DNA of 16,828 bases from JBEAOO01 sp041164825 (GTDB taxonomy: Bacteria; Pseudomonadota; Gammaproteobacteria; Burkholderiales; Burkholderiaceae_C). Under the pieces are notes generated by a model. The model saw only the letters and a program-made list of their open reading frames with translations. It did no database searches and had not been told where the DNA came from. The translations under genes and the position numbers were made by a program. This document shows positions 1-8,170 of this stretch, one piece after another; the first letter of the stretch is position 1; the number at the start of each line of letters is the position of its first letter. The stretch covers positions 1-16,828 of the forward strand of contig JBEAOO010000298.1 of the NCBI GenBank assembly GCA_041164825.1. The letters run 5' to 3'.

Positions 1-54
1 CTTCGCTGCGGGCCTTTTCACGTTCGAAAGTCTCTCGTTCGACGCTTGGCGCGA

Positions 55-159
55 GGGCGGCGATGGGCCGGGGCGATGTGCTCCGTGTCCTCCAGGCCCG
101 CCCATCCGGCGGTCCATTCCCCCATGACCTCCGCACAACGCCCCGGCCCATCACCGCCC
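55..159. repeat. Long imperfect palindrome A
   Basis: The 21-base arm at 55-75 is complementary to 139-159 with a single mismatch, which is a G-T type change. After an A/A mismatch the stem continues with TGTGC (77-81) against GCACA (133-137). The inner part contains further short complementarity (CCGCC near 98-102 against GGCGG at 108-112). In RNA or single-stranded DNA this would be one large hairpin of about 105 bases. It encodes nothing recognisable. Its role is unknown; an intergenic repeat family or a transcription stop are possible. Confidence 0.75.
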
Positions 160-169
160 CACCACCACC

Positions 170-196
170 GTGGCATGCGTCGTCGCGGCATGCCAC
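170..196. repeat. Short hairpin between the two large palindromes
   Basis: GTGGCATGC (170-178) is perfectly complementary to GCATGCCAC (188-196), with a 9-base loop. It sits 10 bases after palindrome A and 12 bases before palindrome B. No T-run follows on either strand, so it does not look like a classical terminator. Confidence 0.7.
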
Positions 197-208
197 CACC
201 GGTTGGGC

Positions 209-370
209 GAGCGCTGTGCCGCCTTCGCTTTGCGCAGGTAAAGGGGGAGCCGGCCGCAGGCCGGCGGAGGACTGAGCCCGGACACAAACAGTCCTGAGGA
301 CTGTTTGTGCCTGGCGAAGGCACGGGCCTCTGGCCCGGGCACGGAGCAAAGCGACGGCGGCACGGCGCTC
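209..370. repeat. Large palindrome B with internal hairpins (cloverleaf-like)
   Basis: Outer arms 209-233 and 346-370 (25 bases each) pair with one G-T wobble and one mismatch. Enclosed are GCCGGCC/GGCCGGC (249-255 with 259-265, loop GCA), CACAAACAGTCC/GGACTGTTTGTG (283-294 with 298-309, loop TGA, perfect 12 bp), and CGGGCC/GGCCCG (323-328 with 332-337, loop TCT). A competing GTGCC/GGCAC stem (307-311 with 319-323) also exists. The whole would fold as a long stem closing a three-armed head. It could be a structured RNA, a non-autonomous mobile repeat, or an intergenic repeat unit. Nothing in the visible sequence decides between these. Confidence 0.75.
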
Positions 371-462
371 CGAGCACCTGCCTCAGCATGCGTCGAGCCT
401 CAGGGCCGAACGCGCCCCTCGCTACGCGCTGAACTTTGGAGGCAATTCAACGCAACGACGCA

Positions 463-2721
463 TCAGAGCTTCAGCTCCCATCGCAGCGCCCATTGCGTGA
501 CCCCGCTGGAGCGGCTGTCGAGCTGTTCGATCTCACTGCCCACCAGCGCGGTGCTGCTGCTCTCGCGGTCGATCGGCAGCAGGTTGCTGGCCGAGAGGCG
601 CAGCTTCATGGCTGGGCTGAAGGTCCACAGCGCGTAGGCGTCCAGGCTGCGGCGTGTGCCGGTGTGCACGCGCTGGGTGTCGCTTTGTGCCACCCAATAG
701 GCGGGCGTCCAGTTGAGCGTGCCGCCCAGGGTGAGTGGCACGCTGCTCAAGGCCACATCGGTGCCCAGGTTGGCGGTGGCTTGGGGCTGGTCGTCGAGGC
801 GGTTGTCGGCGGCGTTGACGCTGCTCACGCGCGAGCGGTAGAGGCTCAGGTTGGCGCGCAGCGGCAAGGCCGGGCCGCCATCGATCAGGTCAGACACTTT
901 GGCTTTGGCCTCGAACTCCACCCCTTGCGTGGTGGCGCGGCCAAAGTTGCTGGGTCGGGAGACCCAGCGTTGCACGCTCGACCACGGCGTGGTTTCCAAA
1001 CTGGCCACGGTGCGGATCAGGTCGTTGATCTGGCGGTGAAACACGCTCACGCTGAGCACGCCGCCTTCGCTCAGGTAGCGCTCAAAGCTCACATCCAAGC
1101 CGGTGGCCAGTTCGGGTTTGAGCAGCGGGTTGCCCACGCGGTCGGGCGCGGTGGGCTGGTTGGCCTCGTTGGCGCCCACGCCGGCCGAGAGGCTGGGCTG
1201 TGCGGTGAGTTGGCGCAGGCTGGGCGCGCGGAAGCTGCGGGTGAGGCTCACGCGCACCTGGTCGCGGCTCTTCGGGTCGGCCTTCCACACCGCATGCAGC
1301 AGGGGGCTCCACACGCTGTTGACGCTGTTCACGGGCGACGCAGCTGCGTCGCTGCGCGTGGCGATCGACTCCCAGCGCAGGCCGGCGTAGCTTTGCCACT
1401 GCGGCGTGAGTTGCCACTCGTCTTGCGCGTACACGGCCAGCTTGGTGGAGCGTGCGCGCAGGTCGTCACCTTGGGTGTTGCTGCTGCCGCTGGCGGGCGA
1501 TTCGATGAGCGTGCGCTGGTCGTGGCGGCGCGCCCAGGCCAGGTCCCAGCCGGCCACCAGCGTGTGGCCCTCGGCCAGACCCTCGTCCGACACCTTGCCG
1601 CTGAAGCTGGCCGAGCGTTCGCTCACCTCGCCGTGGTCGTCGAGTGCGCGCAGCGCCGCGCCGTTCGCATCAGCGTCGGTGCGCAGGCTGCTGCTGCGCG
1701 AGCTGAAGCCGCCGACGCCGAACTTCACTTCCATGCGCCGCGTCTCGCTCAGCACGTGTTGCCACTGCGTGTTGATGCGCAGGTTGGCAAACCGGCTGCT
1801 GCCGCTGGTGCCCGCTTGCGACCAGGGCGGTGCACCCGCGGGCAGGCTTTGGGTTTGCGCACGCACCCCGGTGTTGTCGCCTTGCGAGAGCATCCAGAAG
1901 GGTTGGATGCTGAGCGTGTCGTCGGGCGTGGGCCGCGCCTGCAAGCGGCCATGCAGGTGCAGGCCATCGCGCACATCGAGGCCGCTGCCCGTGATCTCGC
2001 GTTGGCGGGTGGGCGCGCCGGTGGCGGCATCTGCCGCACTGGTGCGCCAGATGCTTTCCCAGCGGCTGCGGCTGTGAAACGCATTGAGGCTCAGCGTGTA
2101 GGCGCTGCCCGCTTCGGCCGAGAGCGTGTCGCCGCGCGTCCACGACACGCCGGGCGAGAGCTCGCCATCGCGCAGCTGGCTGCCGAGTTGCAGCTCGTTC
2201 ACCGCCCGGGTGGCGAGCGTTTCTCGCAGGATGATGTTGAGCGTGCCGGCAATCGCTTGCGCGCCGGTGTCGGCCGTGGGCGCGCGCTGCACCTCGATGC
2301 GTTCCACCTGGCTGGGGCTGAGCGCGTCGAGCGTGAAGCCGCGCGGCATGGCCTCGCCGTTGATCAGCACTTGGGTGTAGCCGTTGCCCAGGCCGCGCAG
2401 GCGCGGGTCGCCATCGCTGCCGATGGTCACGCCAGGCAGGCGTTTGAGCACATCGCTGATGCTGCTATCGCCTTGCGCCTCGATCTCGTCGCGGCCCACC
2501 ACCAGTTTCGACGCGGTCGACAGGCGACGCATGGCCTGCTCGCGCTGCGCCGTCACCACCACGCGCGGCAGCACCACCGGTTTCACCGGTCCTTCGCGGG
2601 TGACGCGACTGGCGCTGCCTTCGCCGTCATCGGTCTGCGCGTGGCTCAGCGTGGGGGCCAGCAAGAGTGCCGAGATCAGCAGGGCAGGGCGGCGGTGGAG
2701 CGGGGTCGGTGGGCGGCGCAT
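463..2721 (-). CDS. TonB-dependent outer-membrane receptor
   Basis: This 752-residue protein is the expected size for a TonB-dependent receptor, which imports iron chelates, vitamins or other scarce nutrients using energy passed from TonB. Residues 1-28 form a signal peptide (Arg-rich start, hydrophobic LLISALLLAP, then SHA). A TonB-box-like stretch, LPRVVVTAQ, lies at 51-59. Residues about 65-170 are the plug domain, with DVLKRLPGVTIG, LRGLGNGYTQVLINGE and VERIEVQRAPTA. The rest is a 22-strand-type barrel rich in alternating hydrophobic and polar residues, ending WALRWELKL rather than in the usual aromatic residue. The ATG lacks a good ribosome-binding site. It follows the DsbA-like gene by 45 bases on the same strand, so the two are probably cotranscribed. 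The substrate cannot be read from the sequence: I see no riboswitch or Fur box upstream. Confidence 0.93.
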   Translation of the reverse strand: MRRPPTPLHRRPALLISALLLAPTLSHAQTDDGEGSASRVTREGPVKPVVLPRVVVTAQREQAMRRLSTASKLVVGRDEIEAQGDSSISDVLKRLPGVTIGSDGDPRLRGLGNGYTQVLINGEAMPRGFTLDALSPSQVERIEVQRAPTADTGAQAIAGTLNIILRETLATRAVNELQLGSQLRDGELSPGVSWTRGDTLSAEAGSAYTLSLNAFHSRSRWESIWRTSAADAATGAPTRQREITGSGLDVRDGLHLHGRLQARPTPDDTLSIQPFWMLSQGDNTGVRAQTQSLPAGAPPWSQAGTSGSSRFANLRINTQWQHVLSETRRMEVKFGVGGFSSRSSSLRTDADANGAALRALDDHGEVSERSASFSGKVSDEGLAEGHTLVAGWDLAWARRHDQRTLIESPASGSSNTQGDDLRARSTKLAVYAQDEWQLTPQWQSYAGLRWESIATRSDAAASPVNSVNSVWSPLLHAVWKADPKSRDQVRVSLTRSFRAPSLRQLTAQPSLSAGVGANEANQPTAPDRVGNPLLKPELATGLDVSFERYLSEGGVLSVSVFHRQINDLIRTVASLETTPWSSVQRWVSRPSNFGRATTQGVEFEAKAKVSDLIDGGPALPLRANLSLYRSRVSSVNAADNRLDDQPQATANLGTDVALSSVPLTLGGTLNWTPAYWVAQSDTQRVHTGTRRSLDAYALWTFSPAMKLRLSASNLLPIDRESSSTALVGSEIEQLDSRSSGVTQWALRWELKL

Positions 2722-2766
2722 AGGGGGTGGGTTCAGGGTTCGGTGCGGCGGGCTGATTCAAGTCGT

Positions 2767-3399
2767 TCAATGCGCCGTGGTGAGCGCGTGCAGCCGCTCG
2801 TGCAGCGCCTCCAGCGGCGTGTGGCCTTGGGCCAACAGGTGCAGTGCACCGGCGTGCTCCGCCAGCAGTGCCGGGAAGCCGCGGATGCCCCAGGCCTGCG
2901 CTTGCGCAAAGTCCTGCAGCGTGGTGTTGCGCGCGGCATCGGCCGCAAATGCGGCTGCAAAATCAGCGCGCGGAATGCCCAGTGCCTGCGCCACATCGGC
3001 CAGCACCTCGGGGCGCGTCACGTTGCGGCCTTCGGCATAAAACGCCTGCTGCACGGCCTTGAAATAACGCCACATCAGCCGCGGCCAGTGCGTGCGCACG
3101 GCCACCACGGCGCGGCTGGCGGGCTCGGTGTCGTAGACAAAATCGGGCTGCATCAGCGCGGCATCGGGGCCGGTGTGAAAGGGCAGGGCGGTGGCCTCGT
3201 TCACGTGCTGCCAGTGGCCCAGGATGTCTCGCGCTTTGGCGCTGTCCAGCACCTCGGTGGTGTGCGGGCGCAGACCGCCCATGACCAGTGCCAGCTGCAG
3301 GGGGGCCGCAGCACCGGGTTGGGCGAGCAGGGCGTCCAGCGTGGGGCCGAAGCCATAACACCAGGAGCACATCGGGTCGGCAAGGTAGAGCAGATTCAT
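2767..3399 (-). CDS. DsbA-family thioredoxin-fold protein (cytoplasmic, CSWC motif)
   Basis: This 210-residue protein has a thioredoxin-type active site, CSWC, at residues 11-14 (within LADPMCSWCYGFG). A helical insertion follows, and a cis-proline segment, RGFPALL, lies near the C-terminus. It resembles the DsbA/FrnE-like group of predicted disulfide isomerases. No signal peptide is present, so it should act in the cytoplasm, unlike periplasmic DsbA. I chose the ATG at 3399 because the fold begins at MNLLYLADP; an upstream in-frame extension to 3441 has no family-like sequence. A perfect TTGACA lies on this strand at 3475-3470, but no convincing -10 follows at the right distance. It is the upstream partner of the TonB-dependent receptor gene. 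Its substrate is unknown. Confidence 0.88.
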   Translation of the reverse strand: MNLLYLADPMCSWCYGFGPTLDALLAQPGAAAPLQLALVMGGLRPHTTEVLDSAKARDILGHWQHVNEATALPFHTGPDAALMQPDFVYDTEPASRAVVAVRTHWPRLMWRYFKAVQQAFYAEGRNVTRPEVLADVAQALGIPRADFAAAFAADAARNTTLQDFAQAQAWGIRGFPALLAEHAGALHLLAQGHTPLEALHERLHALTTAH

Positions 3400-3486
3400 G
3401 GGGCGCGATGCTACCTGCAGCGCCTCGCCGCAGTCGTGCACAAGGCCCTCGAACAGGGGTTCTTGGTGGTGTCAAAAAAACAAGGT

Positions 3487-3516
3487 TTGGGCTTCAAACC
3501 GCAAACCATGGACAAT
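3487..3516 (+). promoter_or_regulatory. Candidate sigma-70 promoter for the acetyltransferase
   Basis: TTGGGC (3487-3492) and GACAAT (3511-3516) are separated by 18 bases, putting a start of transcription near 3523, about 20 bases before the ATG at 3545. Both hexamers are only partial matches, so this is a guess supported mainly by position. Confidence 0.35.
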
Positions 3517-3544
3517 CGCGCCTCCCAAGAATTTCAGAACTCCG

Positions 3545-4072
3545 ATGGATCCCGTCATTTCTCGCTACCAGGTTCGTCCCGCCACCCTTCGCGATGCCAA
3601 GACCGTGGCCGAAATCCATGTCGCCTCTTGGCAAGCGTCGTACAAGGGCATCGTGCCCGACGAACACCTCCGCAGCCTCTCGGTTGAAAAGCGCCAGGCC
3701 TTCTGGCGCGAAGCGATCGAGTTCTGCGAACCGCAACTGCTGGTGGCCACCGAAGGCACCCAGATCGTCGGCTTCGTCGGTTTCGACCGTTCGCGCGACA
3801 AGGGCACGCCGTCCACCACCGGCGAGCTGTGGGCGCTCTACGTCAAGCCCGATCGCTGGGGCACGGGCGTCGGCCTGGCCCTGTGGGACGCCGCCCGCGA
3901 CGGCCTGCAAGAGGAAGGCTGCACCCGCGTCACCGCCTGGATGCCGCTGCGCAACGAGCGCGCGCTGCGCTTCCACGAGCTGGCCGGCTTCAAGCGCGAG
4001 TTGACCTCGGCCAAGACCACCGACATCGGTGGCAGCAAGGTCGAAGAGATCCGCCTCAAGCGCGACCTCTGA
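3545..4072 (+). CDS. GNAT-family N-acetyltransferase
   Basis: This 175-residue single-domain protein is of the GNAT fold, which transfers an acetyl group from acetyl-CoA to an amine on a small molecule or protein. The acetyl-CoA pyrophosphate-binding motif A is visible as LYVKPDRWGTGVG (about 98-110), preceded by the beta-4 strand TGELWALYV. Motif B follows as ERALRFHELAGFKR (about 138-151). The N-terminal VRPATLRDAKTVAEIHVASW is typical of the family. The ATG at 3545 starts the family-like sequence; the open frame extends further upstream without homology-like content. The gene is divergent from the DsbA-like gene and is followed by a 10-bp hairpin. The acceptor substrate is unknown. Confidence 0.92.
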   Translation: MDPVISRYQVRPATLRDAKTVAEIHVASWQASYKGIVPDEHLRSLSVEKRQAFWREAIEFCEPQLLVATEGTQIVGFVGFDRSRDKGTPSTTGELWALYVKPDRWGTGVGLALWDAARDGLQEEGCTRVTAWMPLRNERALRFHELAGFKRELTSAKTTDIGGSKVEEIRLKRDL

Positions 4073-4086
4073 TCGGCCCGCCGGTC

Positions 4087-4112
4087 GGGGTCTGCACGCC
4101 GCTGCAGACCCC
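4087..4112 (+). terminator. Hairpin after the acetyltransferase, possible terminator
   Basis: GGGGTCTGCA (4087-4096) pairs perfectly with TGCAGACCCC (4103-4112) around a 6-base loop, 14 bases after the acetyltransferase stop codon. No T-tract follows, so it may be a weak or Rho-assisted terminator or only a 3' stabilising hairpin. Confidence 0.5.
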
Positions 4113-4149
4113 GGCCCACCACCGCTTTGGGCGCGTTTGCAATGAACGC

Positions 4150-4178
4150 TTGGTAAAAACCCGAATCCGGTCTAGAAT
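4150..4178 (+). promoter_or_regulatory. Sigma-70 promoter of the DEAD-box helicase
   Basis: TTGGTA (4150-4155) and TAGAAT (4173-4178) are spaced by exactly 17 bases. This is the best housekeeping-type promoter in this part of the window. Transcription would begin near 4185, leaving a leader of about 305 bases before the helicase ATG at 4490. Confidence 0.65.
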
Positions 4179-4184
4179 GCCAGC

Positions 4185-4489
4185 TTCGCCGCTCACGAGA
4201 GTGGCGATCCGCTCATCCCCTCTGACCTCATCGAGTCTTCCCGCGGTCCCTTTTTCAAGGTGAACTGCGCGGCCTGTTCGAACCCCTTGCGGGAATGGTT
4301 GGCGGCGATGCCGTCGCTTTTGACTGTTCCCGTTCACGGCGCCCCGTTCTGCAGGCGCCGACTCGGACCTTTCTCCCCGGCGACTTAACCGGTCCCCACG
4401 AACCTCGTGAGGCGACCTGGTGCCGTTCATGCGTGCCGCGCTTTACCCAGCGCAGCGTGCAGGCACCGTGTTTTGTGAAGACTCTTGAC
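4185..4489 (+). promoter_or_regulatory. Long untranslated leader of the DEAD-box helicase
   Basis: No gene is seen between the predicted transcription start and the helicase ATG. The reading frame of the helicase stays open back to 4295, but those 65 codons have no helicase-like sequence and I treat them as untranslated. Small self-complementary elements are present, for example GGCGCC copies flanking a 10-base loop near 4338-4360. Long leaders occur on cold-regulated and self-regulated RNA helicase mRNAs in other bacteria, so a role in controlling translation or mRNA decay is plausible but not shown. Confidence 0.45.
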
Positions 4490-6169
4490 ATGACGTTTAC
4501 GACCCTGGGCCTCAACGAGGCCATCCTGAAGGCAGTGACTGATTCTGGCTACGAAAAAGCCACCGAAGTTCAGACTCTGGCCATCCCCGCTGCCATCGCC
4601 GGCAAAGACCTGATGGTCTCGGCCAGCACCGGCAGCGGCAAGACCGCCGCCTTCATCCTGCCCGCGCTGGAAAAAATCATCCTGGCCCGCGCCGACACCA
4701 CCAAGAAGCGCGAAAAAGGCGTGATCTACGGCCCCCGCGTGCTGGTGCTGTGCCCCACCCGCGAACTGGCGATCCAAGTGGCCAAGGCCGCTGAAACCTA
4801 CGGCCGCCAAGTGCAAGGTCTGCGCGTGGCCACCGTCGTTGGTGGCGTGCCTTACCCGGCCCAGATCAAGGCCCTGCGCAGCCCGCTGGACATCCTGATC
4901 TCGACCCCGGGCCGCCTGCTCGACCACCTGCAGACCGGCAAGGCCGTGCTGGAGAACGTCGACATGCTGGTGCTCGACGAAGCCGACCGCATGCTCGACA
5001 TGGGCTTCATTGACGACATCCAAGTGATCGCCGATGCCCTGCCTGCCACGCGCCAAACCGTGATGTTCAGCGCCACCTTCGCCGGCCATGTGGGCCGCCT
5101 GGCGCAAAACCTGTTGCGTGACCCGCAGCGCATCGACGTGGCCTCGCACACCGACGCTCACGAAAACATCGAGCAGCGTCTGCACTGGGCTGACAACGTC
5201 AACCACAAGAACGCCCTGCTGGACCACATCCTGACGCAAAAGGAAATGGAACAAGCCGTGGTGTTCACCAGCACCCAGCGCGACGCTGACTGGCTGGCCG
5301 ACCGCTTGGCCGACATGGGCCACGCCTGCGCTTCGCTGCACGGTGGTCACCCGCAAGGTCGCCGCAACCGCGTGCTGCAAGGCCTGCGCAACAAGCAACT
5401 GAAGGTGCTCGTGGCCACCGACGTGGCCGCCCGCGGCATCGACGTTCCGAGCATCAGCCACGTGGTGAACTACGGCCTGCCGATGAAGGCCGAGGACTAT
5501 GTGCACCGCATCGGCCGCACCGGCCGTGCCGGCCGCAATGGCCTGGCCATCACGTTGGCCGAGCGCATGGACGCCGGCATGATTCGCCGCATCCAGCAGT
5601 TCACCACCCAAAACATTCCGGTGAAGCAAGTCGAAGGTCTCGAGCCCACCAGCCCGGAACCCAAGATGTTCCCGCCGCGTCCGGCCGGTGGCGACTTCGC
5701 TGGCCGCCCGGGTGGCAAGTTCGGTGGCCCGCGTGGTGGTGATCGCTTCGGCGGCCGCCCGGCTGGCAACAACAAATCGTTCGGTGGCCCGCGCCACGAG
5801 CACGGTGGTTTCCAGCCGCGCGTTGAAGGTGGCTTTGCCCCCCGCAACGACGGTGGGTTTGCCCCGCGCAACAGCGCTCCGTTCCAACGCGACGAGCGCC
5901 GTGAATTCGCCCCCCGTGGTGACTTTGCCCCGCGTGGCGATTTCGCCCCCCGTGGCGAAGGCGCTCCGCGTCAAGGCGGCTTTGACCGCGGCACCGGTGG
6001 TGGCGCGTTTGATCGCCCGGCGGGCGGCAGCTTCGAGCCCCGTCACAACGGCGAACGCAAGATCTTCGGCGGTCCGCGCGCTGACGGCGGCGCCCGTCCG
6101 GGCCCGGGCGGCAAGCCCGGTTTCGGTGGCAAGCCGATGCGCCCGCGCACCGGTGGCTTCGGCCGCTGA
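4490..6169 (+). CDS. DEAD-box ATP-dependent RNA helicase (RhlE-like)
   Basis: This 559-residue enzyme unwinds RNA duplexes using ATP and probably acts in ribosome assembly, RNA decay or cold adaptation. The helicase motifs appear in order: Q-motif region with FTTLGL and TEVQTLAIP, Walker A ASTGSGKT (45-52), PTREL (89-93), TPGR (139-142), DEAD (163-166), SAT (194-196), the ATDVAARGID segment (309-318) and HRIGRTGRAG (339-348). From about 395 to the end the protein is a low-complexity tail rich in Gly, Arg, Phe and Pro, with repeated FAPRGD/FGGPR units, typical of flexible RNA-binding tails. I chose the ATG at 4490 because the Q-motif region starts there; upstream in-frame sequence is unlike helicases. 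The best family fit is the RhlE group. It is a single-gene unit with its own promoter and terminator. Confidence 0.93.
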   Translation: MTFTTLGLNEAILKAVTDSGYEKATEVQTLAIPAAIAGKDLMVSASTGSGKTAAFILPALEKIILARADTTKKREKGVIYGPRVLVLCPTRELAIQVAKAAETYGRQVQGLRVATVVGGVPYPAQIKALRSPLDILISTPGRLLDHLQTGKAVLENVDMLVLDEADRMLDMGFIDDIQVIADALPATRQTVMFSATFAGHVGRLAQNLLRDPQRIDVASHTDAHENIEQRLHWADNVNHKNALLDHILTQKEMEQAVVFTSTQRDADWLADRLADMGHACASLHGGHPQGRRNRVLQGLRNKQLKVLVATDVAARGIDVPSISHVVNYGLPMKAEDYVHRIGRTGRAGRNGLAITLAERMDAGMIRRIQQFTTQNIPVKQVEGLEPTSPEPKMFPPRPAGGDFAGRPGGKFGGPRGGDRFGGRPAGNNKSFGGPRHEHGGFQPRVEGGFAPRNDGGFAPRNSAPFQRDERREFAPRGDFAPRGDFAPRGEGAPRQGGFDRGTGGGAFDRPAGGSFEPRHNGERKIFGGPRADGGARPGPGGKPGFGGKPMRPRTGGFGR

Positions 6170-6183
6170 GCGCGATGCGCGCT

Positions 6184-6205
6184 GAACACCGCTTTGGTGG
6201 TGTTC
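6184..6205 (+). terminator. Hairpin just after the helicase gene
   Basis: GAACACC (6184-6190) pairs with GGTGTTC (6199-6205) 14 bases after the helicase stop. There is no T-tract. It precedes the main terminator by about 25 bases and may protect the 3' end. Confidence 0.4.
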
Positions 6206-6224
6206 GCCGCTGAATGACCGCATG

Positions 6225-6254
6225 AAAAAAAGGGCCCGCGCAAGCGGGCCCTTT
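6225..6254 (+). terminator. Rho-independent terminator of the helicase gene
   Basis: AGGGCCCGC (6231-6239) pairs with GCGGGCCCT (6244-6252) around a GCAA loop, with an A-run before and TTT at the end of the stem. The short T-tract is flanked by an A-run on the other side, so it could also act weakly on minus-strand transcripts. Confidence 0.8.
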
Positions 6255-6472
6255 GTCGTTCGGGCGGCGAGTTGCCGCTCTCCGTGCGGCTCGCCGCCGC
6301 CGTTTGAGGGGCATGGCGCGATGGATGGCCGGTGTGCCGTGACCGAGAGCGGCGATCCGGCCAGCGGTGTGCGCCGTGCCGCAACTGCGCGGTGTCCCCG
6401 GCGCCTCGCTCCTCGCCCCCCCGAATACCCCTGCGCGGCGCGCCCGCCGCCCCGGTGCTTCTCGGGGGCCCC
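6255..6472. other. Intergenic spacer between two terminators
   Basis: The stretch lies between the helicase terminator and the aldehyde dehydrogenase terminator, which point toward each other. It holds one strong extra hairpin: GGCGGCGAG (6263-6271) with CTCGCCGCC (6290-6298), extended inward by CCGC/GCGG (6275-6278 with 6286-6289). No credible gene or promoter is seen in the remainder. Confidence 0.6.
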
Positions 6473-6499
6473 AAAAAAAGGGGCGGCCGAAGCCGCCCC
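6473..6499 (-). terminator. Rho-independent terminator of the aldehyde dehydrogenase
   Basis: On the minus strand GGGGCGGC, a TTCG tetraloop and GCCGCCCC are followed by seven T residues (plus-strand A-run at 6473-6479). It begins about 36 bases after the aldehyde dehydrogenase stop and is a textbook intrinsic terminator. Confidence 0.9.
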
Positions 6500-6534
6500 G
6501 TTCAGTCAACGCGCCGAAGCGCGCCGTGCTTCGA

Positions 6535-8055
<1,521 letters not shown>

Positions 8056-8153
8056 GGTTGTCTCCTGTGCTGGATGAGAGAAAGTGAGTGAAATCCGAGT
8101 GGTGTGACCTGCATAGGCGGTGTGTGCACAGCGCCGCAGCTCGGGTCTCAATA

Positions 8154-8169
8154 CGCATACTCTGTGCCA
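8154..8169 (-). promoter_or_regulatory. Candidate sigma-54 promoter of exaC
   Basis: On the minus strand TGGCACAGAGTATGCG (8169 to 8154) fits the sigma-54 consensus TGGCAC-N5-TTGC, with GG and GC at exact spacing and one mismatch in the -12 element (ATGC for TTGC). Transcription would begin near 8143, giving a leader of about 88 bases. Acetaldehyde dehydrogenases of this type are known in other proteobacteria to be under sigma-54 and enhancer-binding regulators, which supports the call. Confidence 0.6.
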
Positions 8170-8170
8170 C

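Larger units (their letters stand above)
1..462. other. Gene-free region rich in palindromes
   Basis: No open frame here looks like a real protein: the candidates are short, Arg/Pro/Ala-rich and overlap one another on both strands. The region lies downstream of the TonB-dependent receptor, which ends at 463, and runs off the left edge of the window. It holds three inverted-repeat structures, listed separately, within about 320 bases. I see no transposase and no clear T-tract terminator for the receptor gene, although any of the hairpins could stop transcription entering from that gene. Confidence 0.7.

Noticed and set aside
209..370. Cobalamin or other known riboswitch in the palindrome region
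   Set aside because: The element is downstream, not upstream, of the TonB-dependent receptor, and I cannot find the conserved B12-box-like core. A retron-type RNA was also considered, but no reverse transcriptase is visible in the window.
436..3687. A 1083-codon open frame on the plus strand opposite the receptor and DsbA-like genes
   Set aside because: It is exactly in register with the minus-strand codons, so it stays open simply because the sense genes avoid TTA, CTA and TCA codons, as GC-rich genes do. The translation shows no domain and the sense frames have clear motifs.
4295..4489. N-terminal extension of the helicase by 65 codons
   Set aside because: The upstream translation is unlike any helicase N-terminus, while the Q-motif region begins right after the ATG at 4490.
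4427..6223. A 598-codon minus-strand open frame opposite the helicase gene
   Set aside because: Antisense shadow of a strongly supported DEAD-box gene; composition is Ala/Gly/His-rich without motifs.
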